A stretch of DNA of 64,000 bases from Sutterella sp. (GCA_019418605.1 DYBN01000049.1:1-64000), one strand, 5' to 3'; shown: positions 46,206-55,235, counted from the first letter of the stretch. The notes: generated by a model from the letters alone, not told the origin. Numbers and translations: made by a program.

Positions 46206-46946
46206 ATGACCCAGCACTCTCCCTTGATTGCCGTCGTCGCCTCCTTCTACGAGGGCGGCGTCTACGGCCTTCGCAACGGCTACATGCAAAGCGTGCTTGA
46301 TGCGGGCGGCACGCCCTTTGTCGTACCTCTTGGCGCAAAGCCCGCGGCGCTTGAATCGCTCCTTGAAAAAGCCGACGGCGTGATCATCTCGGGCGGCGCC
46401 GACGTCGATCCCCGTTATTACGGCGCCGCGCGCGAAGCTGCCTGCGGCGCGGCCATGCCCGCGCGCGATGAGGCCGATCGGGTGATCGTCGAGCACTGCC
46501 TTGCGTGCAAAAAGCCCCTTCTTGGCATCTGCCGCGGCATGCAGGCAATCAACGTCTTTACGGGCGGCACGCTTGTGCAGGACATCGGCTCGCACATTGC
46601 CACCGACATCGACCACTCGCAAAAAGAGCCCTACGAAGTGGTGACGCACCGCGTCAAAAGCACTGAAAGCGCCTACTTTGAGGCGCTTTTCGGCGCGCCT
46701 GAAATCGAAGTCAACTCGCACCACCATCAGTGCGTCGACAAGCCCGGAAAAGACGTCAAGATCATCGCCCGCGCCTGCGGCGACGACGTTCCCGAAGCGC
46801 TCGTCGTCACGAGCATGCCCTTTTGCCTTGCCGTGCAGTGGCACCCGGAAATGCTCTCGGCCGCGCGAGACGATGCCGCAGCCGTCTTCAAAGCCCTCAC
46901 GGCCGCCTGCCAGGGCGACTTTCTCCCCATTCCCGTCACGGACTAA
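46206..46946 (+). CDS. Class I amidotransferase-like gamma-glutamyl hydrolase (PuuD family)
   Basis: The 246-residue protein belongs to the peptidase C26/gamma-glutamyl-GABA hydrolase group. It has the oxyanion region GVIISGGADVDPRYYG, the nucleophile Cys in LLGICRGMQAINVFTGGTLVQDI, VNSHHHQCVD and the catalytic His/Glu in LAVQWHPEM. Members release glutamate from gamma-glutamyl compounds; the natural substrate here is unknown. The ATG at 46206 has AGGCTTGTTCAATC upstream and fits the family N-terminus; the frame is open for about 1.4 kb before it, but that part is the reverse complement of pgi. It is divergent from pgi. Confidence 0.88.
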   Translation: MTQHSPLIAVVASFYEGGVYGLRNGYMQSVLDAGGTPFVVPLGAKPAALESLLEKADGVIISGGADVDPRYYGAAREAACGAAMPARDEADRVIVEHCLACKKPLLGICRGMQAINVFTGGTLVQDIGSHIATDIDHSQKEPYEVVTHRVKSTESAYFEALFGAPEIEVNSHHHQCVDKPGKDVKIIARACGDDVPEALVVTSMPFCLAVQWHPEMLSAARDDAAAVFKALTAACQGDFLPIPVTD

Positions 46947-47086
46947 GAAGGCTTCTTCGAGGCAAGCGGGCGGGGGCCGCAGCGTTTTTGCGCGCGCCGC
47001 GACCGTACAATGCCTCCAAGACCGTTTCTTTATGGCAAACGGCGGGCGGCCTGCCCGCCTGTTGCCTTGTTTGAAGGAGTACTTAC

Positions 47087-47542
47087 ATGCAGCTGCATTC
47101 ACCGACGCTTGTCGAAGGCATGCGCATGCCCGAAGCGCACACGCTTGAGGGCGGCAACCGCTCGCCCGAACTCAACTGGGACGACGTCCCGGCCGGCACC
47201 CGGTCCTTTGCCGTCACCTGCTACGACCCCGACGCACCCACGGGCAGCGGCTGGTGGCACTGGGTCGCAATCGACATCCCGGGCGACGTGCGCGGCCTCA
47301 AGGAAGGAGCGGAGCTCCCTGCGGGCGCGCGCGGCATCACCAACGACTTTGGCTTTAAGCACTACGGCGGCGCCCGTCCTCCCAAGGGACACGGCATGCA
47401 CCGCTACATCTACACGGTCTGGGCGCTGCCCGTTGAACGTCTCGACGTGCCCGACAACGCCTCTCCCGCCGTGATCGGCTTTACGCTCAACGCCTCGGCG
47501 CTTGCAAGCGCAAAAATCACGGCAACCTACGTCACCGAGTAG
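47087..47542 (+). CDS. YbhB/YbcL-family Raf kinase inhibitor-like protein
   Basis: A 151-residue PEBP-fold protein. The family motifs are NRSPELNWDDVPAGTRSFAVTCYDPDAPTGSGWWHWVAIDIP, GARGITNDFGFKHYGGARPPKGHGMHRYIYTVWAL and the C-terminal TLNASALASAKITATY. Bacterial members bind small anionic ligands; no firm cellular role is known. No signal peptide. A TACAAT at 47006-47011, about 75 bases upstream, could be its -10 box. GAAGGAG precedes the ATG. Confidence 0.92.
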   Translation: MQLHSPTLVEGMRMPEAHTLEGGNRSPELNWDDVPAGTRSFAVTCYDPDAPTGSGWWHWVAIDIPGDVRGLKEGAELPAGARGITNDFGFKHYGGARPPKGHGMHRYIYTVWALPVERLDVPDNASPAVIGFTLNASALASAKITATYVTE

Positions 47543-47566
47543 TCCCGGGCGGCAAAGCGCCGCGCA

Positions 47567-47613
47567 GGCAAAAGAAGAAAGCTTTTCTTTTTTCGAGCTT
47601 TTTCTCTTTTGCC
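47567..47613 (+). terminator. Possible terminator after the YbhB-family gene
   Basis: GGCAAAAGA (47567-47575) pairs with TCTTTTGCC (47605-47613) around a long T-rich loop that contains a smaller AAGAAA/TTTCTT hairpin followed by six T residues. Either form could terminate the upstream gene. The rest of the spacer up to 47700 shows no gene. Confidence 0.45.
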
Positions 47614-47711
47614 TGCCGCGCTGCCAGGATTTGGGCGCGGGCGCTTTTGAAGAGCCCCTTCGCGCTTTTTGCCTTCAGAGCATCCCGCAGCAGGCTCATC
47701 TGCAAGGCCGA

Positions 47712-47752
47712 TTGCGGGCTCTTGGGCCTCAAGCCTACAATCCGCCTACAAT
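47712..47752 (+). promoter_or_regulatory. Promoter of the hldA-hldD-gmhB operon
   Basis: Two TACAAT hexamers form a direct repeat (47736-47741 and 47747-47752, each preceded by CC). TTGCGG at 47712-47717 is 18 bases upstream of the first. A leader of about 120-130 bases would precede hldA. Confidence 0.5.
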
Positions 47753-47876
47753 TTTTCCCGTCACGGCCGGCCCCCAGAGCGGGCATCGACCGAGCCCCCG
47801 TCGCGCCGCTCTTTTGACTCACGTGCGCTTTTTGCACACGCATTCTCCGCGCGGCGCCTCCGAGAAGGTTTTTTCC

Positions 47877-48815
47877 ATGCAGCAAGACATTCTGGCGTCC
47901 AAGCACATCCTCGTGGTGGGCGACACCATGCTCGACCGGTACTGGTTTGGCGACGCCAACCGCATCTCGCCCGAAGCGCCCGTGCCCGTCGTGCGCATCC
48001 AGCGCTGCGATCAGCGCCTGGGCGGCGCGGCCAACGTGGCGCTCAACATCCGCAGCCTCGGCATCAAAACAAGCCTCATGACCGTCATCGGCAACGACGA
48101 GCCGGGCCGCATCGTCGGCAACCTCCTGCACAACGCCGACATCGGCACGATGCTGCACGTCGACGGCGCCCTCTCGACCACCGTGAAGCTGCGCATCGTG
48201 GCGCGCCAGCAGCAGATGCTGCGCGCCGACTTCGAAGATCATCCCAACAACGAGGTGCTCGCGGCGCTCTTGGGCGACTACGAATCGACGGTGGGATCGG
48301 TCGACGCCGTCGTGCTCTCGGACTACGGCAAAGGGGGGCTTGACCACATCAAGCAGATGGTCGACCTCGCCCGGGGCCACGGCAAGCCCGTGCTGATCGA
48401 CCCCAAGGGCGACGACTACGAGCGCTACCGCGGCGCGACCGTCATCACGCCCAACCGCGCCGAACTCGCCCTTGTCGTGGGCGCGAGCAAAACCGAAGAG
48501 GAGCTCGCGCAAAAGGCGCAGAACCTGCGCGAACACCTGCAGCTTGAGGCGCTGCTGCTTACCCGCAGCGAAGAGGGCATGACGCTTTACACCGACAAGG
48601 GCGCGCTCACGGTCCCCGCCCAGGCCCGCGAAGTCTTTGACGTCTCGGGCGCGGGCGACACCGTGATCGCCGTGCTTGCCTCGATGCTTGCCGCAGGGCT
48701 TCCGATGGAGGAGGCCGTGCGCATTGCCAACCGCGCCGGCGGCATCGTGGTCGGCAAACTCGGCACCGCTTCGGTGCGCTACGACGAACTTTTTGCTAAG
48801 GATCCCTGCTCATGA
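47877..48815 (+). CDS. hldA: D-glycero-beta-D-manno-heptose-7-phosphate kinase
   Basis: Makes heptose 1,7-bisphosphate for LPS core heptose. At 312 residues it corresponds only to the kinase half of the E. coli HldE fusion, so the adenylyltransferase (HldC) must be encoded elsewhere. PfkB-type motifs are HILVVGDTMLDRYWFG, RLGGAANVALNIRSLG, VLIDPKGDDYERYRGATVITPNRAEL and FDVSGAGDTVIAVLA with catalytic Asp. Its stop overlaps the hldD start by four bases (ATGA). Confidence 0.96.
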   Translation: MQQDILASKHILVVGDTMLDRYWFGDANRISPEAPVPVVRIQRCDQRLGGAANVALNIRSLGIKTSLMTVIGNDEPGRIVGNLLHNADIGTMLHVDGALSTTVKLRIVARQQQMLRADFEDHPNNEVLAALLGDYESTVGSVDAVVLSDYGKGGLDHIKQMVDLARGHGKPVLIDPKGDDYERYRGATVITPNRAELALVVGASKTEEELAQKAQNLREHLQLEALLLTRSEEGMTLYTDKGALTVPAQAREVFDVSGAGDTVIAVLASMLAAGLPMEEAVRIANRAGGIVVGKLGTASVRYDELFAKDPCS

Positions 48816-49807
48816 CCATTCTCGTCACCGGTGCGGCCGGCTTCATCGGCTGCAACAACGTGCTCGCCTTGAACCGCGCGGGCTTCACCGACGTCGTCGC
48901 CGTCGACAACCTCACCCAGGCCGACAAGTTCCGCAACCTCGCGCAGCTTGCCATCAGCGACTACTTTGACAAGAACGACTTCATCGAGCGCGTCAGAAAG
49001 GGCACCGCGCCGGTGCCCGAGGCGATCTTTCATCAGGGCGCCTGCTCGGACACGATGCAGACCGACGGGCGCTACATGATGCAGAACAACTACCGCTACA
49101 CGCTCGAGCTCTTTGAGTGGGCCCAGGAGCTGCGCATCCCCTTCATCTACGCAAGTTCGGCGGCCACGTACGGCTCCAAGAGCGTCTTTGTCGAAGACCC
49201 CGCCAACGAGGGGCCGCTCAACGTCTACGGCTACTCGAAGTACCTCTTTGACCAGGTGCTGCGGCGCCGCATGCACGAACTCACGGCTCCCGTCGTGGGG
49301 CTGCGCTACTTCAACGTCTACGGCCCGCACGAGCAGCACAAGGGCCGCATGGCCTCGGTGGCGTTTCACCAGTACTTCCAATTCAAAAAGCTCGGCCGCG
49401 TCAAGCTCTTTGAAGGGTGCGACGGCTACGCAAACGGCGCGCAGATGCGCGATTTCGTCTACGTCGAAGACGTCGTCAACGTCGCCATGCACTTTATGAA
49501 CGGCTCGGTCTCGGGGATCTTCAACTGCGGCACGGGCCACGCGCAGCCCTTTAACGACGTGGCGCTCTCGGTGGTCAATTCTCTGACGGGCAAAGAGCGC
49601 ACGCTCGAGGAAGCCGTCGCCGAAGGGCTCATCGAGTACATCGACTTTCCCGAAGCGCTCAAGGGAAAGTACCAGTCCTACACCCAGGCCAACCTCACGA
49701 AGCTGCGCGAAGCCGGCTGCGACGTTCAATTTCGCAGCGTTGAGGAAGGCACGGGCGCCTATATGCAGTACCTTTCGCGCACCTACCCCGACGGAGAGCT
49801 CGTCTAA
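48812..49807 (+). CDS. hldD: ADP-L-glycero-D-manno-heptose-6-epimerase
   Basis: Converts ADP-D-glycero- to ADP-L-glycero-manno-heptose, the substrate of WaaC. The 331-residue short-chain dehydrogenase-like enzyme has the Rossmann motif VTGAAGFIGCNNV, IFHQGACSDTMQTDGRYMMQNN, SSAATYG and the catalytic Tyr/Lys pair in VYGYSKYLFDQ, then YFNVYGPHEQHKGRMASVAFH. It is coupled to hldA by a four-base overlap and followed five bases later by gmhB. Confidence 0.97.
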   Translation: MTILVTGAAGFIGCNNVLALNRAGFTDVVAVDNLTQADKFRNLAQLAISDYFDKNDFIERVRKGTAPVPEAIFHQGACSDTMQTDGRYMMQNNYRYTLELFEWAQELRIPFIYASSAATYGSKSVFVEDPANEGPLNVYGYSKYLFDQVLRRRMHELTAPVVGLRYFNVYGPHEQHKGRMASVAFHQYFQFKKLGRVKLFEGCDGYANGAQMRDFVYVEDVVNVAMHFMNGSVSGIFNCGTGHAQPFNDVALSVVNSLTGKERTLEEAVAEGLIEYIDFPEALKGKYQSYTQANLTKLREAGCDVQFRSVEEGTGAYMQYLSRTYPDGELV

Positions 49808-49812
49808 GACCC

Positions 49813-50406
49813 ATGCGCCGCGCCGCTTTTCTTGATCGAGACGGCGTGATCAACGTCGATCACGCCTACGTCTGCCGCTTTGAAGACTTTGAATTCATCG
49901 ACGGCGTGCTTGAGGCCGCCCGCCTGCTCGCGGACGCGGGCTTTGATCTCATCATCGTCACCAATCAGTCGGGGATCGGGCGCGGGTACTACACCGAGGA
50001 AGACTTTCTTGCGCTTGACCGTCAGGTGCGGGAAGTCTTTAAGAAAGCGGGAGCCCCTCTTGCGGGCGTTTATTTCTGCCCGCACCACCCAAAGGAGGCG
50101 CTGCCCGCCTGGCGGTGCGTCTGCAATTGCCGCAAGCCCGCTCCCGGCATGATTCTCAAGGCCGCGCAGGACTTGAGCATCGATTTGTCGCGCTCGGTGA
50201 TGTTTGGCGACAAGCCAAGCGACATGCAGGCCGCGGCCGCCGCAGGCATTGCCGTGCGCGTGCAGCTTGGCACCGACGGCAAGCTCGATCCGGAGCAGCC
50301 CGATGCGCGCGCCACGCACCACGCCCGGGACCTGCTCTCGGCGCTCAAAGGCCCGGTGCATTTTCTCCTTGAAAAGCCCGCGTCTTCAGTCAATCCGCAG
50401 GCATAA
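49813..50406 (+). CDS. gmhB: D-glycero-beta-D-manno-heptose-1,7-bisphosphate 7-phosphatase
   Basis: Removes the 7-phosphate from heptose bisphosphate. The 197-residue HAD hydrolase has the catalytic FLDRDGVINVD (Asp8 and Asp10), IIVTNQSGIGRG, the zinc-binding loop CPHHP...CVCNCRKPAPGM and VMFGDKPSDMQAA. It completes the hldA-hldD-gmhB set; gmhA and hldC are not in the window. A terminator follows. Confidence 0.96.
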   Translation: MRRAAFLDRDGVINVDHAYVCRFEDFEFIDGVLEAARLLADAGFDLIIVTNQSGIGRGYYTEEDFLALDRQVREVFKKAGAPLAGVYFCPHHPKEALPAWRCVCNCRKPAPGMILKAAQDLSIDLSRSVMFGDKPSDMQAAAAAGIAVRVQLGTDGKLDPEQPDARATHHARDLLSALKGPVHFLLEKPASSVNPQA

Positions 50407-50411
50407 CTCAC

Positions 50412-50439
50412 GCGCCCCTTCCGGGGCGCCTTCCTTTTT
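50412..50439 (+). terminator. Rho-independent terminator after gmhB
   Basis: GCGCCCC (50412-50418) and GGGGCGC (50423-50429) form a perfect stem with loop TTCC, followed by the T-rich CTTCCTTTTT. It ends the heptose operon. Confidence 0.88.
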
Positions 50440-50447
50440 CCAGATAC

Positions 50448-50495
50448 AAAAAAGCCCGCCCGCAGAGCGAGGCCGCTCGATCGGCCGACGGACTT
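50448..50495 (-). terminator. Rho-independent terminator after terC
   Basis: On the minus strand AAGTCCG pairs with CGGGCTT (one mismatch), with an inner GGCCG/CGGCC stem, followed by six T residues. It lies 48 bases behind the terC stop and faces the gmhB terminator. Confidence 0.75.
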
Positions 50496-50542
50496 TTGTT
50501 CGGGCCCGGCTCGATGAGCCGGAGCCGTCAGGAAAAATTTCC

Positions 50543-51301
50543 CTACTTTGTCTTTTCTTCTTCGGCGTGGCTGACAACCACGGCGGGCTGCCCTTCCTGC
50601 GACTTCTTAAAGCGCTTTGTGAGCACCCAGCCGATGAGCACCACCAGCACGGCGCCCGCCACGGCCGCCGGGTAGTGATACGAGGCCGCGCTCGGGAAAT
50701 GCTCGACCACAAAGCCGTCGGTGGTGACAAGGCCGCCGGCAATCCAGCCCAGAAGGCCGCCGCCGAACCACACGATGATGGGGAAGCGGTCGATGAGCCG
50801 CAGCACGATCTGGCTGCCGAAGACAATGAAGGGAACGGAGACCAAGAGGCCGAAGATGACAAGCAGCGTCTGATGATCGTCGTGGGCCTGCTGCGCGGCG
50901 CCCGCAATGGCGATGACGTTGTCAAGGCTCATCACGAAGTCGGCCACGATGATCGTCTTGATGGCGCCGAGAAGCTTCGAGGAGCCCTGGATCTTTTCGT
51001 GCTCGTCTTCTTTTTCGGGCACCAAAAGCTTGACGCCGATCCAGATCAGAAGCGCTGCGCCCACCACCTTCAGGAACGGCAGATCGAGCAGCATCACGGC
51101 AAACGTGATCAGAATCACGCGCAGGACAATGGCGCCCGCCGTGCCCCAAAACACGCCCTTGTTGCGCTGCTCATGCGGCAGATTGCGGCAGGCGAGCGCG
51201 ATCACCACCGCGTTGTCGCCGCCCAGCAAAATGTCAATCATGATGATCTGGCCCACCGCACCCCAGTGCAGGTTGACCAGCAAATCCCAAAGCCATTCCA
51301 C
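50543..51301 (-). CDS. TerC-family integral membrane protein
   Basis: A 252-residue membrane protein with about seven helices. It has the family motifs IDILLGGDNAVVIALACRNLP and IIVADFVMSLDNVIAIAGAA, two related GDN/LDN sites whose Asp and Asn residues are thought to bind metal. TerC-family proteins are associated with tellurite resistance and, in several bacteria, with manganese export. It starts with GTG (51301) preceded by AGGGAGAAC. It lies behind sucCD, the usual betaproteobacterial position. No yybP-ykoY-type riboswitch is recognisable upstream. Confidence 0.9.
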   Translation of the reverse strand: MEWLWDLLVNLHWGAVGQIIMIDILLGGDNAVVIALACRNLPHEQRNKGVFWGTAGAIVLRVILITFAVMLLDLPFLKVVGAALLIWIGVKLLVPEKEDEHEKIQGSSKLLGAIKTIIVADFVMSLDNVIAIAGAAQQAHDDHQTLLVIFGLLVSVPFIVFGSQIVLRLIDRFPIIVWFGGGLLGWIAGGLVTTDGFVVEHFPSAASYHYPAAVAGAVLVVLIGWVLTKRFKKSQEGQPAVVVSHAEEEKTK

Positions 51302-51335
51302 GGATTGTTCTCCCTATGATTTTTTTCAGTGCTCG

Positions 51336-51386
51336 AAAAAACCTTCTGCGCGGGCGCGCCCCGGACATCCGCATGCACTGCAGAAG
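51336..51386 (-). terminator. Terminator between sucD and terC
   Basis: On the minus strand CTTCTGC (51386-51380) pairs with GCAGAAG (51349-51343), with GC-rich pairing inside the long loop, and is followed by GTTTTTT. It ends the sucCD transcript, so terC needs its own promoter or read-through. Confidence 0.7.
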
Positions 51387-51453
51387 CCGCCGGCCGGCGC
51401 GCACAGTTGTTTGATTTTAGCTAAAAAACTTGACCCCTTGTTCTCGTTTTCAC

Positions 51454-52335
51454 TCATTGCAAAACAGAAGCGAGGAGCGCACCAATCTCGCCCGGATTTC
51501 GGGTCGTGCGGATGCCGCAGTCTTCGAGCACGCGCAGCTTTGCCTCGGCCGTGCCGCGGCTGCCCTCGATGATGGCGCCCGCGTGCCCCATGCGGCGGCC
51601 GGGAGGCGCGGTGACGCCCGCAATGAACCCCACGACGGGCTTGGTCATGTTGTCGCGCGCCCACTGCGCGGCGATCTCCTCGTCGCTGCCGCCGATTTCG
51701 CCGATCATCACCACGGCGTCGGTCTCGGGGTCGTCGTTGAACATGCGCAGAATGTCGACGTGCTTGAGCCCGTTGACCGGGTCGCCGCCGATGCCCACGG
51801 CCGTCGACTGCCCGAGCCCGAGCTCGGTGAGCTGCGCGACCGCCTCGTAGGTGAGCGTGCCCGAGCGGCTCACGACGCCGATGCGGCCCTTGCGGCAGAT
51901 GTGCCCCGGCATGATGCCGATCTTCATTTCTTCTGGCGTGATGAGACCCGGACAGTTGGGGCCCAAAAGGAGCGTGCGGCTGTTGATATCTCGCATCGTG
52001 TTCTTGACGCGCAGCATGTCGAGCACCGGGATGCCTTCCGTGATGCACACCACGAGGTCAAGCTCGGCGCGCACGGCCTCCAAAATCGCGTCGGCTGCGC
52101 CCGCCGGCGGCACGTAGATCACCGAGACGTTGGCGCCCGTGGCCTCTTTTGCCTCGGCCACCGTCGCAAAAATCGGCACGCCGTCCATCTCCTGGCCCGC
52201 CTTGCGGGGATTGACGCCGGCGACGAACTGCCCGGCGTTGGCGTAGGCGCGGCACGCGCGCGTATGAAAAGCGCCCGTCTTGCCCGTCATGCCCTGCGTC
52301 ATGACGCGGGTGGACGCATTGACCAGAATGCTCAT
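51454..52335 (-). CDS. sucD: Succinyl-CoA synthetase alpha subunit
   Basis: Substrate-level phosphorylation step of the citric acid cycle, with SucC. The 293-residue subunit binds CoA with its Rossmann domain and is phosphorylated on the His of GRRMGHAGAIIEG. TQGMTGKTGAFHTRACRAYA, VIYVPPAGAADAI and GPNCPGLITPEEMKIGIMPGHI are hallmarks. It overlaps the sucC stop by four bases. Confidence 0.97.
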   Translation of the reverse strand: MSILVNASTRVMTQGMTGKTGAFHTRACRAYANAGQFVAGVNPRKAGQEMDGVPIFATVAEAKEATGANVSVIYVPPAGAADAILEAVRAELDLVVCITEGIPVLDMLRVKNTMRDINSRTLLLGPNCPGLITPEEMKIGIMPGHICRKGRIGVVSRSGTLTYEAVAQLTELGLGQSTAVGIGGDPVNGLKHVDILRMFNDDPETDAVVMIGEIGGSDEEIAAQWARDNMTKPVVGFIAGVTAPPGRRMGHAGAIIEGSRGTAEAKLRVLEDCGIRTTRNPGEIGALLASVLQ

Positions 52336-53534
52336 GCCTGCTCTCCCTGCTGTTGTTTTGCGCCCGAAGCGCCGCCGCGGCTTGCGGCAATCACTTCCTG
52401 CGCGGCCTGCGTCATGCTTGCCGCGGCAATGACGGGCAGGCCGCTTTTTCTTAGGATCTCCCGCCCGATTTCTTCGTTGGTGCCGTTCATGCGCACCACC
52501 AGCGGCACCGACAGCTTGACGGCGCGGCAGGCCTCAACGATGCCCTCGGCGATCGTGTCGCAGCGCATGATGCCCCCGAAGATGTTCACGAGCACGGCCT
52601 TCACGCGCGGGTTGGAGAGCATGATTTCGAAAGCGGCCGTGACCTTTTCAACCGAAGCGCCCCCTCCGACGTCAAGAAAGTTGGCGGGCTCGGCCCCGTA
52701 GAGCTTGATCGTGTCCATGGTCGCCATGGCAAGCCCCGCGCCGTTGACCATGCAGGCGATGTCGCCCTCGAGGGCGATGTAGCTCAAGCCCGCGGCCTTG
52801 GCCTTGGTCTCAAGGGGATCCTCTTCGCTAAAGTCGCGCAGCGCTTCGAACTCGGGGTGTCTGAAAAGCGCGTTGTCGTCGATGGCCATCTTGGCGTCAA
52901 GAGCCACGATGGAAGCGTTTTTCAACACCGCCATGGGGTTGACTTCCACAAGGCTTGCGTCGTTGGCAACGAAGGCCTCGTAGAGGCAGGCAAAAAAGTG
53001 CGCCGCGCGCTCGATGAGCTCCCCGGTCAGCCCCAGGGTCTTAGCCATTGCAACGAGCGCCTCGTGCGAAATCCCCTTCAAGGGATCGATGTAGAGCTTT
53101 AAAACAGCTTGCGGATGCTCGCGGGCGACTTCTTCGATTTCAACCCCGCCCATGGCGCTTGCCATCAGGCAGATCGTCTGCGTGACGCGATCGACGAGCA
53201 CGGCGGCGTAGAACTCGGCCACGATCTCGGCGCCCTCTTCGACGTAGAGCCGCTCGACCTTCTTGCCGGCCGGCCCCGTCTGGCGCGTAACGAGCACGTG
53301 CCCCAAAAGGTCTTCGGCGGCTTGCCGCACCTCTTGAAGGCTGCGGGCGATTTTGACGCCGCCCGCCTTGCCGCGGCCGCCCGCGTGAATCTGGGCCTTG
53401 ACGCCCCAGAGGCTGCCGCCCAGGCGCTGCGCGGCCGCCACGGCCTCATCAACGCTTAGCGCGAGTTCGCCGCGAAGCACGTCAACGCCGCTTTGCTTTA
53501 AGAGCGCCTTGGCCTGATATTCGTGAATTTTCAT
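52332..53534 (-). CDS. sucC: Succinyl-CoA synthetase beta subunit
   Basis: ATP-grasp subunit that provides the nucleotide site and part of the phosphohistidine path. The 400-residue protein starts MKIHEYQAKALLKQSGVDVLRGELALSVDEA and contains WGVKAQIHAGGRGKAGGVK, VEVNPMAVLKNASIVALDAKM and NFLDVGGGASVEKVTAAFEIM, then LVNIFGGIMRCDTIAEGIV. It precedes sucD by a four-base overlap. The rest of the citric acid cycle operon is not here. Confidence 0.97.
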   Translation of the reverse strand: MKIHEYQAKALLKQSGVDVLRGELALSVDEAVAAAQRLGGSLWGVKAQIHAGGRGKAGGVKIARSLQEVRQAAEDLLGHVLVTRQTGPAGKKVERLYVEEGAEIVAEFYAAVLVDRVTQTICLMASAMGGVEIEEVAREHPQAVLKLYIDPLKGISHEALVAMAKTLGLTGELIERAAHFFACLYEAFVANDASLVEVNPMAVLKNASIVALDAKMAIDDNALFRHPEFEALRDFSEEDPLETKAKAAGLSYIALEGDIACMVNGAGLAMATMDTIKLYGAEPANFLDVGGGASVEKVTAAFEIMLSNPRVKAVLVNIFGGIMRCDTIAEGIVEACRAVKLSVPLVVRMNGTNEEIGREILRKSGLPVIAAASMTQAAQEVIAASRGGASGAKQQQGEQA

Positions 53535-53719
53535 GTTGTCTCCGGCGCCGCGGCGCCGGACTCCCTGGTTTTTCCAAAACGAGACTGTGTCGCGTTGTTG
53601 TTTTCAATTTTGCGCATCCCGCAGGGCAAGGCGCGCCAAGCCCCGGGTCTGCAGAAGTTTCGTCGATTTTCACCTCAAAGCCGCGCTCAAGGCAAATGGA
53701 CGGGCTTGTTTCCTCTCTT

Positions 53720-55057
53720 TTATCCGAAAAGGCCTCCCGCGGCCACGATGATCACAAAAAGCGGGCTCACGACGCCGATCAGGATGCGCATGGTCTTGAG
53801 GTTTGCCTCGGAAATCGTGTTGCCCGTGCGCAGCTCGCGCTTTGTGACGGGCCAGGCGACCCAGGCCGCGGCAATGGCGATGCCGAAGGTCGAAAGCGGC
53901 ATGCCGACGTTTGAAGTTAAAAAGTCCAGAAGGTCAAAAACCGTCTTTCCAAAAAGCTTCACGTCAGCCCAGCTGCCAAAGGAGAGGTTGGCAAGAAAGC
54001 CCACGACGGCCGCGCCCGCAAGCGACAGGCGCATCGCCTGGCGGCGGTTAAGTCGCGACTCCTGGCTCAGCAGCGTCGTGCAGGCCTCAAGCATCGACAC
54101 CGAAGAGGTGAGCGCGGCCACAAGCAGGCACAGGTAAAAGAAAAAGGCAAAAAGCTGCCCGAAGGGCATCTTGGAGAAGATGGCGGGCATCGTTACAAAG
54201 GTAAGGCCGGGCCCTGCCGTCGGATCAAGTCCGAAGGCAAACACCGCGGGCATGACCATGAGCCCGCCCAGAATGGAGGAAATAATGGCAAGCACCGCCA
54301 CCCAGCCCACGGCGCCCGTGAGGTTGGCCTTGGGCGAAAGGTACGAGCCGTAGGTGATCATGGTGCCTGCGCCAAGCGAGAGCGAGAAAAAGCAAAAGCC
54401 CATGGCGTTAAAGAGCGCCTCGCCGTTGAAATTCTCGATCTTGGGCGAAAACAGAAACTTCACCCCTTCCCAGCCGCCCGGCAGCGTGACGCCGCGGATG
54501 ATGAGCACCACCATGAGTACGAAAAGCGCCGGCATGAGAACCTTCGAGACGCGCTCGATCCCCTTTTCAATGCCGCGCGTGACGACGGTGCCGGTCAAAA
54601 GCAAAAACACGAGCAGCAGTCCATAGGACTCAACCGCATTGCTTGCAAACGCCCCGAAGTTGGCGTTGAGCGTTGCGGCATCGTCCACGAGCCCAAAGCC
54701 CGTCACCGAGTTCCAGATGTACTTCAGGCACCACCCGCCCACGATCGAGTAAAAGGACAGGATCAAAAAGACCGTAAAGACGCCGATGCCGCCGAAGACG
54801 CCCCAAGGGCGGCCGCAGACGTTGTTGAGCGATCCCACGGCGCCGCGCCGCCCCGCACGGCCCATGGAGAATTCCGCAAGCAGCAGCGCCACGCCCACCG
54901 TGAGCGTAAAAAAGATATAGGGAAGCATGAACACGGCTCCCCCATAGTTGCCCGCCATGTACGGGAATTTCCAAATGGCGCCGAGCCCGACGGCCGAACC
55001 GGCCGAGGCCAGGATAAAGCCAAGGCGCGAGCCCCAGCCGCTCTGATTGTCTGCCAT
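53720..55057 (-). CDS. Sodium-dependent transporter of the neurotransmitter:sodium symporter family
   Basis: A 445-residue symporter with about 11-12 membrane helices. It starts with the family pattern WGSRLGFILASAGSAVGLGAIWKFPYMAGNYGGAVFMLPYI, where the Gly/Asn residues bind sodium and substrate. Bacterial members usually carry amino acids; the substrate here is not known. It lies between recX and sucC, separated from recX by a terminator, whereas recX is more often next to sucC in related genomes. Confidence 0.92.
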   Translation of the reverse strand: MADNQSGWGSRLGFILASAGSAVGLGAIWKFPYMAGNYGGAVFMLPYIFFTLTVGVALLLAEFSMGRAGRRGAVGSLNNVCGRPWGVFGGIGVFTVFLILSFYSIVGGWCLKYIWNSVTGFGLVDDAATLNANFGAFASNAVESYGLLLVFLLLTGTVVTRGIEKGIERVSKVLMPALFVLMVVLIIRGVTLPGGWEGVKFLFSPKIENFNGEALFNAMGFCFFSLSLGAGTMITYGSYLSPKANLTGAVGWVAVLAIISSILGGLMVMPAVFAFGLDPTAGPGLTFVTMPAIFSKMPFGQLFAFFFYLCLLVAALTSSVSMLEACTTLLSQESRLNRRQAMRLSLAGAAVVGFLANLSFGSWADVKLFGKTVFDLLDFLTSNVGMPLSTFGIAIAAAWVAWPVTKRELRTGNTISEANLKTMRILIGVVSPLFVIIVAAGGLFG

Positions 55058-55194
55058 GAAACCTTCTGTCAGAGAGAATTGATCTGTCGTGATGCCGTCT
55101 GCGGCGCGCTCAGAGCCTTCTGCGCTCTTTTTTTAAGAGAAGGCGCCGCGGACGGAAAATCTTAACAAAGGCGCGCCGCGCCGCGAAGCTTTCA

Positions 55195-55235
55195 AAAAAG
55201 AAAAACCCCGGGCGGCGAGAGCGCCGCTCGGGGGG
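55195..55235 (-). terminator. Rho-independent terminator after recA-recX
   Basis: CCCCG-GGCGGCG (55206-55217) pairs with CGCCGC-T-CGGGG (55222-55234). On the minus strand it is followed by TTTTTCTTTTTT. It separates recX from the symporter gene. Confidence 0.85.

Noticed and set aside
51302..51453. yybP-ykoY manganese riboswitch upstream of terC
   Set aside because: TerC genes sometimes have one, but the structure here is a stem with a U tail that fits a sucD terminator; I could not recognise the riboswitch core.
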